DNA of 36,952 bases. Origin: Rubrivivax sp. Lineage in GTDB: Bacteria; Pseudomonadota; Gammaproteobacteria; Burkholderiales; Burkholderiaceae_C. The stretch is from contig JAEUPE010000162.1 in NCBI GenBank assembly GCA_016790435.1, forward strand, positions 1-36,952. The letters run 5' to 3'. Each line of letters starts with the position of its first letter. The stretch's first letter is position 1. The notes below the pieces were generated by a model. The model made no database searches. It was given only the letters and a program-made list of their open reading frames with translations, and was not told where the DNA came from. This document shows positions 24,065-31,512 of the stretch, piece after piece. The position numbers and the translations under genes were made by a program.

Positions 24065-25623
24065 CGGTGCGCGAATTCGAACCCGCCGGCGAATGGGCCG
24101 AAGAGCTCGCCGAGCTGCGCAGGCGCCGGCAGCTTGCCGCACGCATGGGCGGTGAAGAAGCGGTCGCCAAGTACAAGGCGCGTGGCCGGCAGACGGCGCG
24201 AGAACGCATCGAGGCCCTGCTCGACGAAGGCAGCTTCCGCGAGCTCGGGCGCATCACCGGCAAGGGCAAGTACGACGAGGAAGGCCGCTTGCTCGATCTG
24301 CAGGCCGTCAACGCCATCATCGGCACCGGCCGCGTCGGGGGGCGCAAGCTGGTGGTTTCGGCCGACGACTACACCATCCGCGCTGGCTCGTCCGAAGGGT
24401 CGATTTCGGACAAGTGGGTCTATGCCGAGCGGCTGGCGCTCGGCCAGCAGATGCCGCTGGTGCGCCTTGTCGACACGGCGGGCGGCAGCGTCAAGCTGCT
24501 GCAGCAGATGGCGGCGGCGAAGATCCCGGGCTACGGCAACTGGCCGGGGGTCGAGCTGCTCAAGACGGTACCGGTGGTGGGCGTCGCGCTCGGCGCCTGC
24601 GCCGGACTTGGGGCGGTGAAGGTGCTGTTGTCGCACTTCTCGGTGATGGTGCGTGACCAGGCGCAGGTGTTCGCCGCCGGGCCGCCGGTGGTCAAGCAGG
24701 CCTACGGCATCGAGATCGACAAGAACGACCTCGGTGGCTACAAGGTCCACCGCAAGAGCGCCCTCGTGCACAACGAGGCCGTCGACGAGGCGGACGCGCT
24801 GCGGCAGGTGCGGCAGTTCCTGAGCTACCTGCCGCGCAGCGCACACCAGCTGCCTGCGCGCCTGCCGCCCACCGACGACCCTGCGCGCGCCGACGACTGG
24901 CTGAAGGACGCGATCCCGCACGACCGGCGCAAGATCTACGACCCGCGCCGGATCATGGCGGCGCTGTTCGACCGCGACTCGATCTTCGAGATCGGGCGCT
25001 ACCAGGGTGGCTCGGTCATCACGGCTCTGGCGCGGCTGGACGGCTGGCCCGTGGGCGTGCTGTGCAGCGACCCCAAGGTGGCCGGCGGCGCCATGACCAC
25101 GGCGGCGGCCTACAAGACCGAGCGCCACGCCAAGCTGTGCGACACCTTCGGCCTGCCGATGGTGAACCTCGTCGACCAGCCCGGCAACGCCACGGGGCCC
25201 GAGGCCGAACTGGCTGGCACGCTGCTGGGCGCCGTGCGCGTGGTAACGACCATCGAGGACGTGCGCATCCCCTGGCTGAGCATCATCATGCGGCGCGCCT
25301 TCGGCATGGCGGGCGGCATGCATGCGCCCAAGCTCTTCCCGGCGCTGAACTACCGCTTCGCCTGGCCTTCGGCGCGCTGGGGCTCGATCCCCATCGAGGG
25401 CGGCGTCGATGCCGCACACAAGGCCGAGATCGAGGCGGCAGCCGACCCCGCAGCCGCGCGCGCGGCGCTCGAGGCCCGCTACCACCGCATCGGTTCGCCC
25501 TATCGCACGGCGGAGCAGTTCGGCATCCTGGACATCATCGATCCGCGCGAGACGCGGGCGCTGCTGTGCGACTGGATCGAGGATGCCCGCGCCGTGCTGG
25601 AAAACGAGAGGAGACCCCGATGA
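24061..25623 (+). CDS. Biotin-dependent acyl-CoA carboxyltransferase subunit
   Basis: 520 residues, the normal size of a propionyl/methylcrotonyl-CoA carboxylase beta subunit or the 12S subunit of transcarboxylase. The N-terminal carboxyltransferase half (about 30-270) has KYKARGRQTARERIEALLD; the C-terminal half (about 285-515) has FEIGRYQGGSVITALARLDG and FGLPMVNLVDQPGN. In classical enzymes the latter reads 'VDVPGFLPG'; here it is VDQPGNATGPEAE, pointing to a distinct substrate. Partner: the biotin carrier in gene one. No biotin carboxylase is in the operon. So it may be a complete carboxylase with a distant BC subunit, or a transcarboxylase/decarboxylase. ATG overlaps the previous stop by 4 nt. 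Confidence 0.92.
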   Translation: MTVREFEPAGEWAEELAELRRRRQLAARMGGEEAVAKYKARGRQTARERIEALLDEGSFRELGRITGKGKYDEEGRLLDLQAVNAIIGTGRVGGRKLVVSADDYTIRAGSSEGSISDKWVYAERLALGQQMPLVRLVDTAGGSVKLLQQMAAAKIPGYGNWPGVELLKTVPVVGVALGACAGLGAVKVLLSHFSVMVRDQAQVFAAGPPVVKQAYGIEIDKNDLGGYKVHRKSALVHNEAVDEADALRQVRQFLSYLPRSAHQLPARLPPTDDPARADDWLKDAIPHDRRKIYDPRRIMAALFDRDSIFEIGRYQGGSVITALARLDGWPVGVLCSDPKVAGGAMTTAAAYKTERHAKLCDTFGLPMVNLVDQPGNATGPEAELAGTLLGAVRVVTTIEDVRIPWLSIIMRRAFGMAGGMHAPKLFPALNYRFAWPSARWGSIPIEGGVDAAHKAEIEAAADPAAARAALEARYHRIGSPYRTAEQFGILDIIDPRETRALLCDWIEDARAVLENERRPR

Positions 25624-26606
25624 GCCCACGTGGATGGCGCCGGCCTCTCGCTGCGCTGGCCTGCGTGCTGCCGACCCTGGCCGCTGCTCAGGACTGGCGG
25701 CCAGAGCGCACGGTGGAGTACGTCGTGCCGGCCGGCCCCGGCGCCGCGCTGGACACGGCCGCGCGCCAGCTGAAGGAACTGGTCGATCGGCAACAACTGC
25801 TGCCCACCACGCTCATCGTCACCAACAAGCCGGGTGGCGCCGGCATGGTTGCGATGGGCGGGCTGCAGGGTCGGCCCGGCGATGCGCACATGCTCGTCAC
25901 GCTGACCCACTCTTCGATCAACAACAAGCTCGTGGGTGAGGTGGCGCTGGGCTACGAGGACTTCACGCCGCTGGCCGTGCTGTTCGACGAGTTCATCACC
26001 GTCGTCGTGCGCGCGGACTCGCCCATCAAGGGTGGCCGCGACCTCGTCGAGGCGTTGAAGAAGAACCCGTCGGCGCTGTCGATCGGCGTAGCCACCTCGA
26101 TCGGCAACCACATCCATGCCGCGATCGCCAAGCCGCTGAAGGTGGCGGGCGTGGACATCGGCAAGCTGACCGTCGTCCCCTTCAAGTCTTCTGCCGAGTC
26201 GATGAACAACCTGCTCGGCGGCCACCTCGACGTGGTGTCGGCCTCAGCGGTGAACGTGGTCTCGCTGATGAAGGCCGGCAAGATCCGCGTCATCGCGGTG
26301 GCCGCGGCCGAGCGGCTGGGCGGCGACCTGTCCGGAGTACCCACCTGGCGCGAGCAGGGCGTGGACGCCGTCTACGCATCCTCGCAGGGCTTGCTCGGCG
26401 CGAAGGGGCTGAGCGCGGCGCAGATCGCCTACTGGGAGTCTTTGCTGAAGCGTGTGACCGACACGCCCGAGTGGAGTGCCTTCCTGGCGAAGAACCACTG
26501 GAAGCCGCGGTTCATGGGGCATGCCGAGGCCCTTAGGTACCTCGATGCCGAGTCTGCCGCGGCGAAGACGCTGCTCGGCGATCTGGGCTTGTTGAAGAAG
26601 AAGTAG
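25620..26606 (+). CDS. TTT-family solute-binding protein, second cassette copy
   Basis: 328 residues from ATG at 25620, inside the stop of the carboxyltransferase gene (ATGA). Signal peptide 1-23 (PTLAAAQDW). The first ligand loop is VEYVVPAGPGAALDTAA; the second NKPGGAGMVAMGGL. It is clearly the paralogue of the product of 23063-24064 (shared HAAIAKPLKVAGVDIGKLT-like segment and LLGGHLDVVSASA). Two binding proteins in one operon could widen the substrate range or feed a signalling partner. The gene ends 26 bp before the right direct repeat. Confidence 0.9.
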   Translation: MSPRGWRRPLAALACVLPTLAAAQDWRPERTVEYVVPAGPGAALDTAARQLKELVDRQQLLPTTLIVTNKPGGAGMVAMGGLQGRPGDAHMLVTLTHSSINNKLVGEVALGYEDFTPLAVLFDEFITVVVRADSPIKGGRDLVEALKKNPSALSIGVATSIGNHIHAAIAKPLKVAGVDIGKLTVVPFKSSAESMNNLLGGHLDVVSASAVNVVSLMKAGKIRVIAVAAAERLGGDLSGVPTWREQGVDAVYASSQGLLGAKGLSAAQIAYWESLLKRVTDTPEWSAFLAKNHWKPRFMGHAEALRYLDAESAAAKTLLGDLGLLKKK

Positions 26607-26632
26607 TGCTGCCGCGGCGCCGGCCAAGCCGC

Positions 26633-26818
26633 TCACTTGGACATTCCCGCGGCCGTTCCTGCGCCCATTCACGCGGCCGCGGGCGAGATCCGCCGCAGGC
26701 CCTCGGTGACCTCCTCCGCAGCAGGTGGGCGCACCGCGCGCGCCACCTCGACGCCGTCGCGCAGGAAGACGAGCGTCGGCCACAGCTTCACGCGGAACGA
26801 GCGGCCGAGCGGCTGACC
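26633..26818. repeat. Right direct repeat flanking the catabolic cassette
   Basis: Counterpart of 20703-20876. It is 186 bp; the extra 12 bp (about 26655-26666) lie just after the stop of the thioredoxin-like gene. It forms the natural 3' end of the intact gene, whose upstream part has no second copy in the window. Confidence 0.9.
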
Positions 26819-27010
26819 CGGCCCGTCCGACACCTTCACGTGCGCGACGCCGGGAAACGCGGCGAGCGCCTCCTCCACCAGCGGCTGGGCGCGCCGGCAG
26901 TGGCCGCACGTGGGGCTGCCGAACTCCAGCAGCAGCGGCCCGCGGCGCGCGTCGATGTCGGCGCGGGCGGGCTCGATGGTTTCGAAGGGCGTGGTGCTCA
27001 TGCCGTGCAT
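26669..27010 (-). CDS. Thioredoxin-fold protein with CGHC active site
   Basis: 113 residues. The redox motif is SPTCGHCRRAQPLVEEAL, with CGHC as in DsbC/PDI-like and some thioredoxin-like proteins. The cis-proline loop is VKLWPTLVFLRDG. There is no signal peptide, so it probably works in the cytoplasm. ATG at 27001 (MSTTPFETIE) is an equally plausible start three codons later. Its last 49 codons plus the downstream 36 bp are duplicated at 20703-20876, which makes this gene the right border of the catabolic cassette. General thiol-disulfide reductase role; the specific partner is unknown. Confidence 0.88.
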   Translation of the reverse strand: MHGMSTTPFETIEPARADIDARRGPLLLEFGSPTCGHCRRAQPLVEEALAAFPGVAHVKVSDGPGQPLGRSFRVKLWPTLVFLRDGVEVARAVRPPAAEEVTEGLRRISPAAA

Positions 27011-27076
27011 GCTAGCGAGGCCGCCGGCGACCCCAGCGCTCCAGGCCAGGCGCTCCCCGGCCAGAAGTGCCGCCGC

Positions 27077-27385
27077 TCAAGCCGGCGCGAGCACGTGGAT
27101 GACGCGGCTGGCGACATGCTCGCGCGTCTTCGCGGCATAGGCCGCCATGTGCGGTGCCGCGGCGTGCGCGGCGAGCGCGGCCGAGTCGGCCCACTTCTCG
27201 ACCACGACGAACGTGTCGGGGCCGCACTTCGCCTGGAACGGCGGCGCGCCCTCGGCATCGATCGTGGCTCCGTACTCGATGCAGCCGTTCTCGGCGAGCA
27301 CCGCCGGCACGTTGGCGCGAAAGTGCGCGAGCACGGTGTCGCGCAGGCCGGGTTTGGTGGTGATGATGGCGATGACGTGGATCAT
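27077..27385 (-). CDS. Antibiotic-biosynthesis-monooxygenase (ABM) domain protein
   Basis: 102 residues from ATG at 27385, chosen because the domain begins there: MIHVIAIITTKPGLRDTVLA. The rest has ENGCIEYGATIDAEGAPPF, FVVVEKWADSAALAAH and a C-terminal helix with the His pair PHMAAYAAK. Small dimeric ABM proteins (YgiN/HmoB-like) act as quinol oxygenases, haem-degrading enzymes or are uncharacterised. A 48-residue upstream extension of the frame lacks conserved features. It lies 66 bp upstream of the thioredoxin-like gene on the same strand. The spacer 27386-27570 shows no gene and no clear terminator for the defence operon. Confidence 0.9.
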   Translation of the reverse strand: MIHVIAIITTKPGLRDTVLAHFRANVPAVLAENGCIEYGATIDAEGAPPFQAKCGPDTFVVVEKWADSAALAAHAAAPHMAAYAAKTREHVASRVIHVLAPA

Positions 27386-27570
27386 GGCGATGGGTGTTCT
27401 GGGTTCGGATAGGGAGCGAGTGGCCGATGGCCGGGCTGCAATGGCCGGTGACGCGAAGGGTAGGGTCGGTTCGGAAGATGCGGTAAGGCACCGCAACCCG
27501 GTCGGTCCTCTGTCGAGCGCATGCCGCATCGCGCTATCCAGCCAGCTCGGCTCTCCTGGCGACTCCTGTG

Positions 27571-28410
27571 TCAGCCCGTCGCGAACTCGGCTATGGACTC
27601 CTGTGCGTCATCCGCCACGGTCTTCACCTCTTCGAGCTCCAGCTCTCTGCAGATGTCCTGGAAGGCGGCAAAGCGCTTCAGGTCACTCGGTGCCGGGCCT
27701 CGCACAGCGAACAGAACGTCATGCGGCAATAGGTCGCGCTTGCGCAGCCGTTGAATCCGCTGCAACCAGGTTCCACCGTGGTCGTAGATGCCCATCGGCT
27801 CGGCTTGGTTCAGGTTGAACGGCTTGATGATCTTGGCGACCGCCGCTCCCCGCTGCTGCACGAGCGGGAACTTGACGTACACCTCATCGTCACCCACTCT
27901 CGCAGGCCGGAACGGCAGCTTGAGTTCCAGGCTGCCGAGCAGGGCCTTTATGCGCCGCTCAATCTCTTGCTCGACGTACTCGGGCGTCGCGAAAGACCGA
28001 TCCACGTAGTGGTCGAACTTTTCTGCAAGCTCGCGCGCAGGATCGTCGGTGAGAACGACACGGGGCGTGCTGAATCGGATGATGGCTTCCCGGGGATGAA
28101 CCAAGCCCTCGAACACCTCACGAAGCACCTCTGGCTGACCCGTCGCCATCTGGCGAGTGACCAACTCGTCGATCCGCTGAAGCTCGGTACGAATACCTTG
28201 CACAGCCCGTGCGAACACGGTTCGCGGAAGCTCCTCGAAGAAGCTCGTGATCCGCTTCGTCTTCCGTGTGTTCTGAAGCTTGAAGCCGAAGTAGCCTGTC
28301 TGTGGGCAGACCATAGCAACGCCGACGTTGGCGAACTCGCCGGTCTCGAGGTACGGAACAAACTGAACCACGGCATAGCGGCATGCAACTTGTTTCACAC
28401 CGTCCTCCAT
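27571..28410 (-). CDS. DUF3037 protein, partner of the HipA-like kinase
   Basis: 279 residues. The N-terminal domain starts ACRYAVVQFVPYLETGEFANVGVAM, the recognisable DUF3037 opening, followed by CPQTGYFGFKLQ. The middle (about 100-170) and C-terminal parts are helical and charged with no motif I know. DUF3037 genes commonly sit beside HipA-like kinase genes, as here: its ATG at 28410 lies inside the kinase gene (16-nt overlap). The pair may form a toxin-antitoxin-like or signalling unit, with DUF3037 as a neutraliser, target or adaptor (inference). It is the last gene of the composite defence operon and has lower GC than the genes to its left. Confidence 0.82.
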   Translation of the reverse strand: MEDGVKQVACRYAVVQFVPYLETGEFANVGVAMVCPQTGYFGFKLQNTRKTKRITSFFEELPRTVFARAVQGIRTELQRIDELVTRQMATGQPEVLREVFEGLVHPREAIIRFSTPRVVLTDDPARELAEKFDHYVDRSFATPEYVEQEIERRIKALLGSLELKLPFRPARVGDDEVYVKFPLVQQRGAAVAKIIKPFNLNQAEPMGIYDHGGTWLQRIQRLRKRDLLPHDVLFAVRGPAPSDLKRFAAFQDICRELELEEVKTVADDAQESIAEFATG

Positions 28411-29135
28411 AGTTCATCCGTTGCACATCGCGACAGCGCCGCCATCGCGCCTTCCCTGTCGAAGTTCGCCGGCAGATCGAGCTCCGAATTTTCCCATAGC
28501 CACTCGGGCGGCGCCGTTTTCAGGGCCATCGTGGCCATCGGTAGCACAGCACTCAGGCGACGACCGTACTCCGCACGGCTCACCAGATCTTCGACCAGCT
28601 CCTGCCATTGTGAGGCGAAGACATGGTGCTGGAGGAACTCAGCTCCGACAAAGCTTGGGTCCAGCGCCAAGTTGTGGTCGATGACGACCAAGGACTCCTG
28701 CTCCTGATCCCACAGCAGGTTCGGGTTGCCCGTCAGGCGGTCCACGTTGTGAACCCACCAGTCGAAGACCAAGACGTCCCGCTGTACGGACTTGGGGACA
28801 CGTGGCGCCATACCAAGCTCCAGCCAGCTTGTTCCACGGTGCTGACGCGACCCGAACGCCGGCAGGCAGCCAAGCTGACGCCAGTCAGCGGGCAGTTCCG
28901 CATGCAGCGTCTCGTCGATCTGAACGAGACTGAACGGCGGGATGTTCAACCCGAAGGCTTGGGCAAGGTGCGCGCAGATCCACTCGCGCCAAAGACTTGC
29001 ACGGTTGGTCTGCTGTGCTTTGACGAAGTACAGGTTGCCATCCTCGGCAACGCACTTGAACGGCAGCGACTTGCCCTGCTCGGCCGGGCCCAGGACCTCA
29101 CGAATCTGCAGGATAGCCTGCGCGGCCGGTGACAT
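28395..29135 (-). CDS. HipA-like Ser/Thr kinase family protein
   Basis: 246 residues from ATG at 29135, supported by an AGGAGG about 10 nt upstream that overlaps the end of the mrr-like gene. It is much shorter than E. coli HipA (440 residues). Kinase features: Lys39 in NLYFVKAQQ (ATP site), the catalytic loop FDWWVHNVDRLTGNPN with Asp132 and Asn137, and the metal-binding Asp153 in VVIDHNLALD. The order and spacing fit the HipA fold. HipA kinases phosphorylate translation factors or tRNA synthetases and cause dormancy; the short form with DUF3037 is uncharacterised. It lies 5 nt after the Mrr-like gene. Confidence 0.85.
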   Translation of the reverse strand: MSPAAQAILQIREVLGPAEQGKSLPFKCVAEDGNLYFVKAQQTNRASLWREWICAHLAQAFGLNIPPFSLVQIDETLHAELPADWRQLGCLPAFGSRQHRGTSWLELGMAPRVPKSVQRDVLVFDWWVHNVDRLTGNPNLLWDQEQESLVVIDHNLALDPSFVGAEFLQHHVFASQWQELVEDLVSRAEYGRRLSAVLPMATMALKTAPPEWLWENSELDLPANFDREGAMAALSRCATDELWRTV

Positions 29136-29140
29136 GGTCG

Positions 29141-30202
29141 TCAGACCTCCTCGGGCGCCGCCAGCGTCCACACCCGCTTGAGCGGGATCAGCGCCCGAAG
29201 GTCGGCGTCGAGCTTGTCGTACACGCCGAGCAGTTCGTCGATCAGGTCATCGGCGTCCCATAGCCGCACGTGAAAGAACTGCTGCGTCTCGTCGCGGTCG
29301 ATGCTGCTCTTGAACCCGCCCCAGCACACGAGCAGGCCATGCGTAGCGTTGACCTTCTTCATGACACCGCCCAGCGCGTCGAGAACCGCGCGCTCGATGG
29401 GGTTCTGTTGCGACTTGACCTGCACGCAGATGCGCGGTTCGGAGAACCCGAACGTGCCTGGCGCGGCCAGGATGTCGATGCCCCCGTCCGGGCCGGGCGG
29501 ACTGATGTGGGTGCTGAATCCCTGCGCTCGCAGGATGGCGCCGACCAGCTCGGCCATGCCGTGGCCCTTGAATCGGGCCAGAACCAGCTTGGTGATCTGG
29601 TCACGGCCCGAACGCTCCACGTCGAAGTGCGCTTCGATGACAGGCGGCTGTTCGTTCGTAGCCGGCTTGCCCTTCTGGCCTGGCGTTGGCGCCGACGCCC
29701 CCACCGGCTGAGCTTTCCAACCGGCCTTGGCCATGGCGCGGACCCGCGCCTCGGCATCGTTGCGCGCCATCCGGCACACGGTCATGAAGGCGCCGAACGA
29801 GTACAGCAGGTCTTGGTCGAACGACGACCGTGGCACTTCGGTGTTCAACCACTTCGCCCGGACGCTGTGCCGATAGGTCTGGTCGGCCTTGGCATCGAAG
29901 GCATACCCCTTCGTGACCTCGCCGAACGCGATGGCCGGCTTGTGCTTGTGCGGCATGACAACCCAGTCACCGGGCTGGATGTCGAAGACGAACGGCGCGA
30001 TCTGGCTGGCCCAGTTGATCCGCGTCTTGGGCTTCTCGTCAGCGTAGAGCTCGGCCAGAAGGGCCTTGATGCCCTCGTAGTCCTTCGCCAGGTGAAGGTC
30101 GCGGTCTTCGGTGCCCTCCCAGGTCAGATAGCAGGCCGAATCGGCGAAGAACCGTTGCTCGTGCTCGCCGTATTTGCCAGCTCGGATCAGCCAGAGTGCC
30201 AT
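29141..30202 (-). CDS. Mrr-type restriction endonuclease
   Basis: 353 residues. The C-terminal Mrr catalytic domain (about 208-320) has GHGMAELVGAILRAQGFSTH, then PGPDGGIDILAAPG and ICVQVKSQQNP: Glu218, Asp243 and the Gln261-x-Lys263 end of the PD-(D/E)xK core; the QxK variant is usual for Mrr. The N-terminal part (about 1-125) has IQPGDWVVMPHKHKPAIAFG and VTKGYAF, similar to PUA/EVE-like folds that often read modified bases. This suggests a type IV, modification-dependent enzyme, although it is inside a type I operon. It starts 4 nt after the AAA remnant and ends 5 nt before the HipA-like start. Confidence 0.88.
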   Translation of the reverse strand: MALWLIRAGKYGEHEQRFFADSACYLTWEGTEDRDLHLAKDYEGIKALLAELYADEKPKTRINWASQIAPFVFDIQPGDWVVMPHKHKPAIAFGEVTKGYAFDAKADQTYRHSVRAKWLNTEVPRSSFDQDLLYSFGAFMTVCRMARNDAEARVRAMAKAGWKAQPVGASAPTPGQKGKPATNEQPPVIEAHFDVERSGRDQITKLVLARFKGHGMAELVGAILRAQGFSTHISPPGPDGGIDILAAPGTFGFSEPRICVQVKSQQNPIERAVLDALGGVMKKVNATHGLLVCWGGFKSSIDRDETQQFFHVRLWDADDLIDELLGVYDKLDADLRALIPLKRVWTLAAPEEV

Positions 30203-30206
30203 CGGA

Positions 30207-30353
30207 TCAGTCCTTCTTCGTCAACACGCGCATAGCCTGCCATCTGGTGCTCTTGCCGCTGTTGTTGCGGTCCACCAAATGGTCGAAGCGGGTGAACTCG
30301 TAGACCTGTTCGCCCACGCTCTTGAAGTTGCGCGACGTGAGCTTGATGTCATG
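30207..30353 (-). pseudogene. Remnant of an OLD/AAA-type ATPase gene start
   Basis: The minus-strand frame reads DIKLTSRNFKSVGEQ, EFTRFDHLVDRN, NNSGKSTRWQA and stops at TGA (30207). This is the start of a chromosome-segregation/OLD-like ATPase, normally 'KLxNFKSxG...FTxxxxLVGRNNSGKST'. The first P-loop Gly is Asp, the homologous frame has no ATG (an ATG is present one frame off, overlapping the hsdS stop), and only about 48 codons remain of an expected several hundred. The remnant exactly fills the hsdS-mrr gap, as a deleted gene would. Confidence 0.75.
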
Positions 30354-31512
30354 CGGTGGGCTCGGTATGGAAGATGCGTTCCAGGGTCGCTGGCAGCAGG
30401 GCGGCGTTTGCTTCGCGGATGGTGACGTGCTTGGCCTTGAGCCCCTCGACGTGTCGATGGATGGCCGAAAGCTCGATCTGCTTAGCCATCGATGGCAGCG
30501 GCATTTCGTAGCTGAGAAACGTGGAGGGCTGCAAGCGACGACGCCGCGCATTCGTGCCACCGCTAATCTCGGCCAGCGCGGGCCAGACATCCGGCGTTCG
30601 GAAGTAGATATCGAGGACTTCCGGCAAGACGGCTTCAGCGTTGACTGAGAACACCGGAAACTCCGGCGATACCACCATGCCGTCACAGCCCTTGGGCACG
30701 ACACCCAGAGCACCTTCCCAGGCCATCAGTTTGGGGTAGATGAAGTCACCAGCGTGGACCGTGGACAGCCGCCCATACGAGAACTCAGCGCCCGACTTGA
30801 CCGCACTGGGAAACACGCCACGCCCGAACGAGTAGACGCCGGCGAACCGATATGTCGCCGTGGCGTCGACAACCACATCCGGCTGCCGCAGCGACACTAG
30901 GTCCGACATGGGGCGCTTTCCACTGGTCGCCCCGGCAGGACTAAAGATGTAGCTCCGCACAAGGTTCTGTGCGTCGCGCTCGACAGCGTCGAGATGCTCT
31001 TCCAGATCCCGCGTCTTCTGGGCCAGCTTGTCGAGGTGAGCGACGAGGGCGTGCTGTTCAGAGAGAGGCGGCAGGGGCACTTGAATCGTTCCCATCTTTT
31101 CGACCCCCAAAGTCCGGTTTCGCCCCGCGCCGCCAGGTGATGCTTGCCGCACCTGCGCGCGTCCTTCCGCCGATGCCGTCAAGTACAGCATTAGGTACTT
31201 CGCGTTGGCTCTTTCGCTGTCAACGACGCAGGTAATGAAGCGATGCGATCCGAACCGCCCACTGTCGGCACTCGAAGCGACTGCGATTGCACCTTCCCAG
31301 GCGAACACGTTCGAGAACACCAGATCTCCGGACTCGATGCGAAACAGCCGCTTCGTGCCGACAGCGGCTCCGGGTAGTGCCGGCTTGTGGAACGTCCCAC
31401 GACCGAACGAGCGGATCCCAAGTTCTGGATACGCCTGATCATGGCGAATCTCCACCGGTCTGCGAACTATGGGTGCAATGTCCGCGAGGGCAACTAAGGG
31501 CCACTGCTTCAT
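30349..31512 (-). CDS. hsdS: Type I restriction-modification specificity subunit HsdS
   Basis: 387 residues with two target-recognition domains. TRD1 (about 1-150) ends in QVPLPPLSEQHALVAHLD, then a long helical spacer (KLAQKTRDLEEHLDAVERDA). TRD2 (about 205-345) ends in the matching YEMPLPSMAKQIELSAIHRH, helical tail and ANAALLPATLERIF. The paired conserved helices set the distance between two half-sites of the bipartite recognition sequence. ATG overlaps the hsdM stop by 4 nt. GC content is visibly lower than in genes left of 27 kb, as usual for laterally moved specificity genes. The DNA target cannot be derived from the sequence. Confidence 0.94.
   Translation of the reverse strand: MKQWPLVALADIAPIVRRPVEIRHDQAYPELGIRSFGRGTFHKPALPGAAVGTKRLFRIESGDLVFSNVFAWEGAIAVASSADSGRFGSHRFITCVVDSERANAKYLMLYLTASAEGRAQVRQASPGGAGRNRTLGVEKMGTIQVPLPPLSEQHALVAHLDKLAQKTRDLEEHLDAVERDAQNLVRSYIFSPAGATSGKRPMSDLVSLRQPDVVVDATATYRFAGVYSFGRGVFPSAVKSGAEFSYGRLSTVHAGDFIYPKLMAWEGALGVVPKGCDGMVVSPEFPVFSVNAEAVLPEVLDIYFRTPDVWPALAEISGGTNARRRRLQPSTFLSYEMPLPSMAKQIELSAIHRHVEGLKAKHVTIREANAALLPATLERIFHTEPTA

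Noticed and set aside
30349-30713. Continuation of the AAA-remnant frame upstream into hsdS
   Set aside because: The peptide upstream of the DIKLTS start is a low-quality shadow of the hsdS 3' end; only the downstream 48 codons show ATPase similarity.
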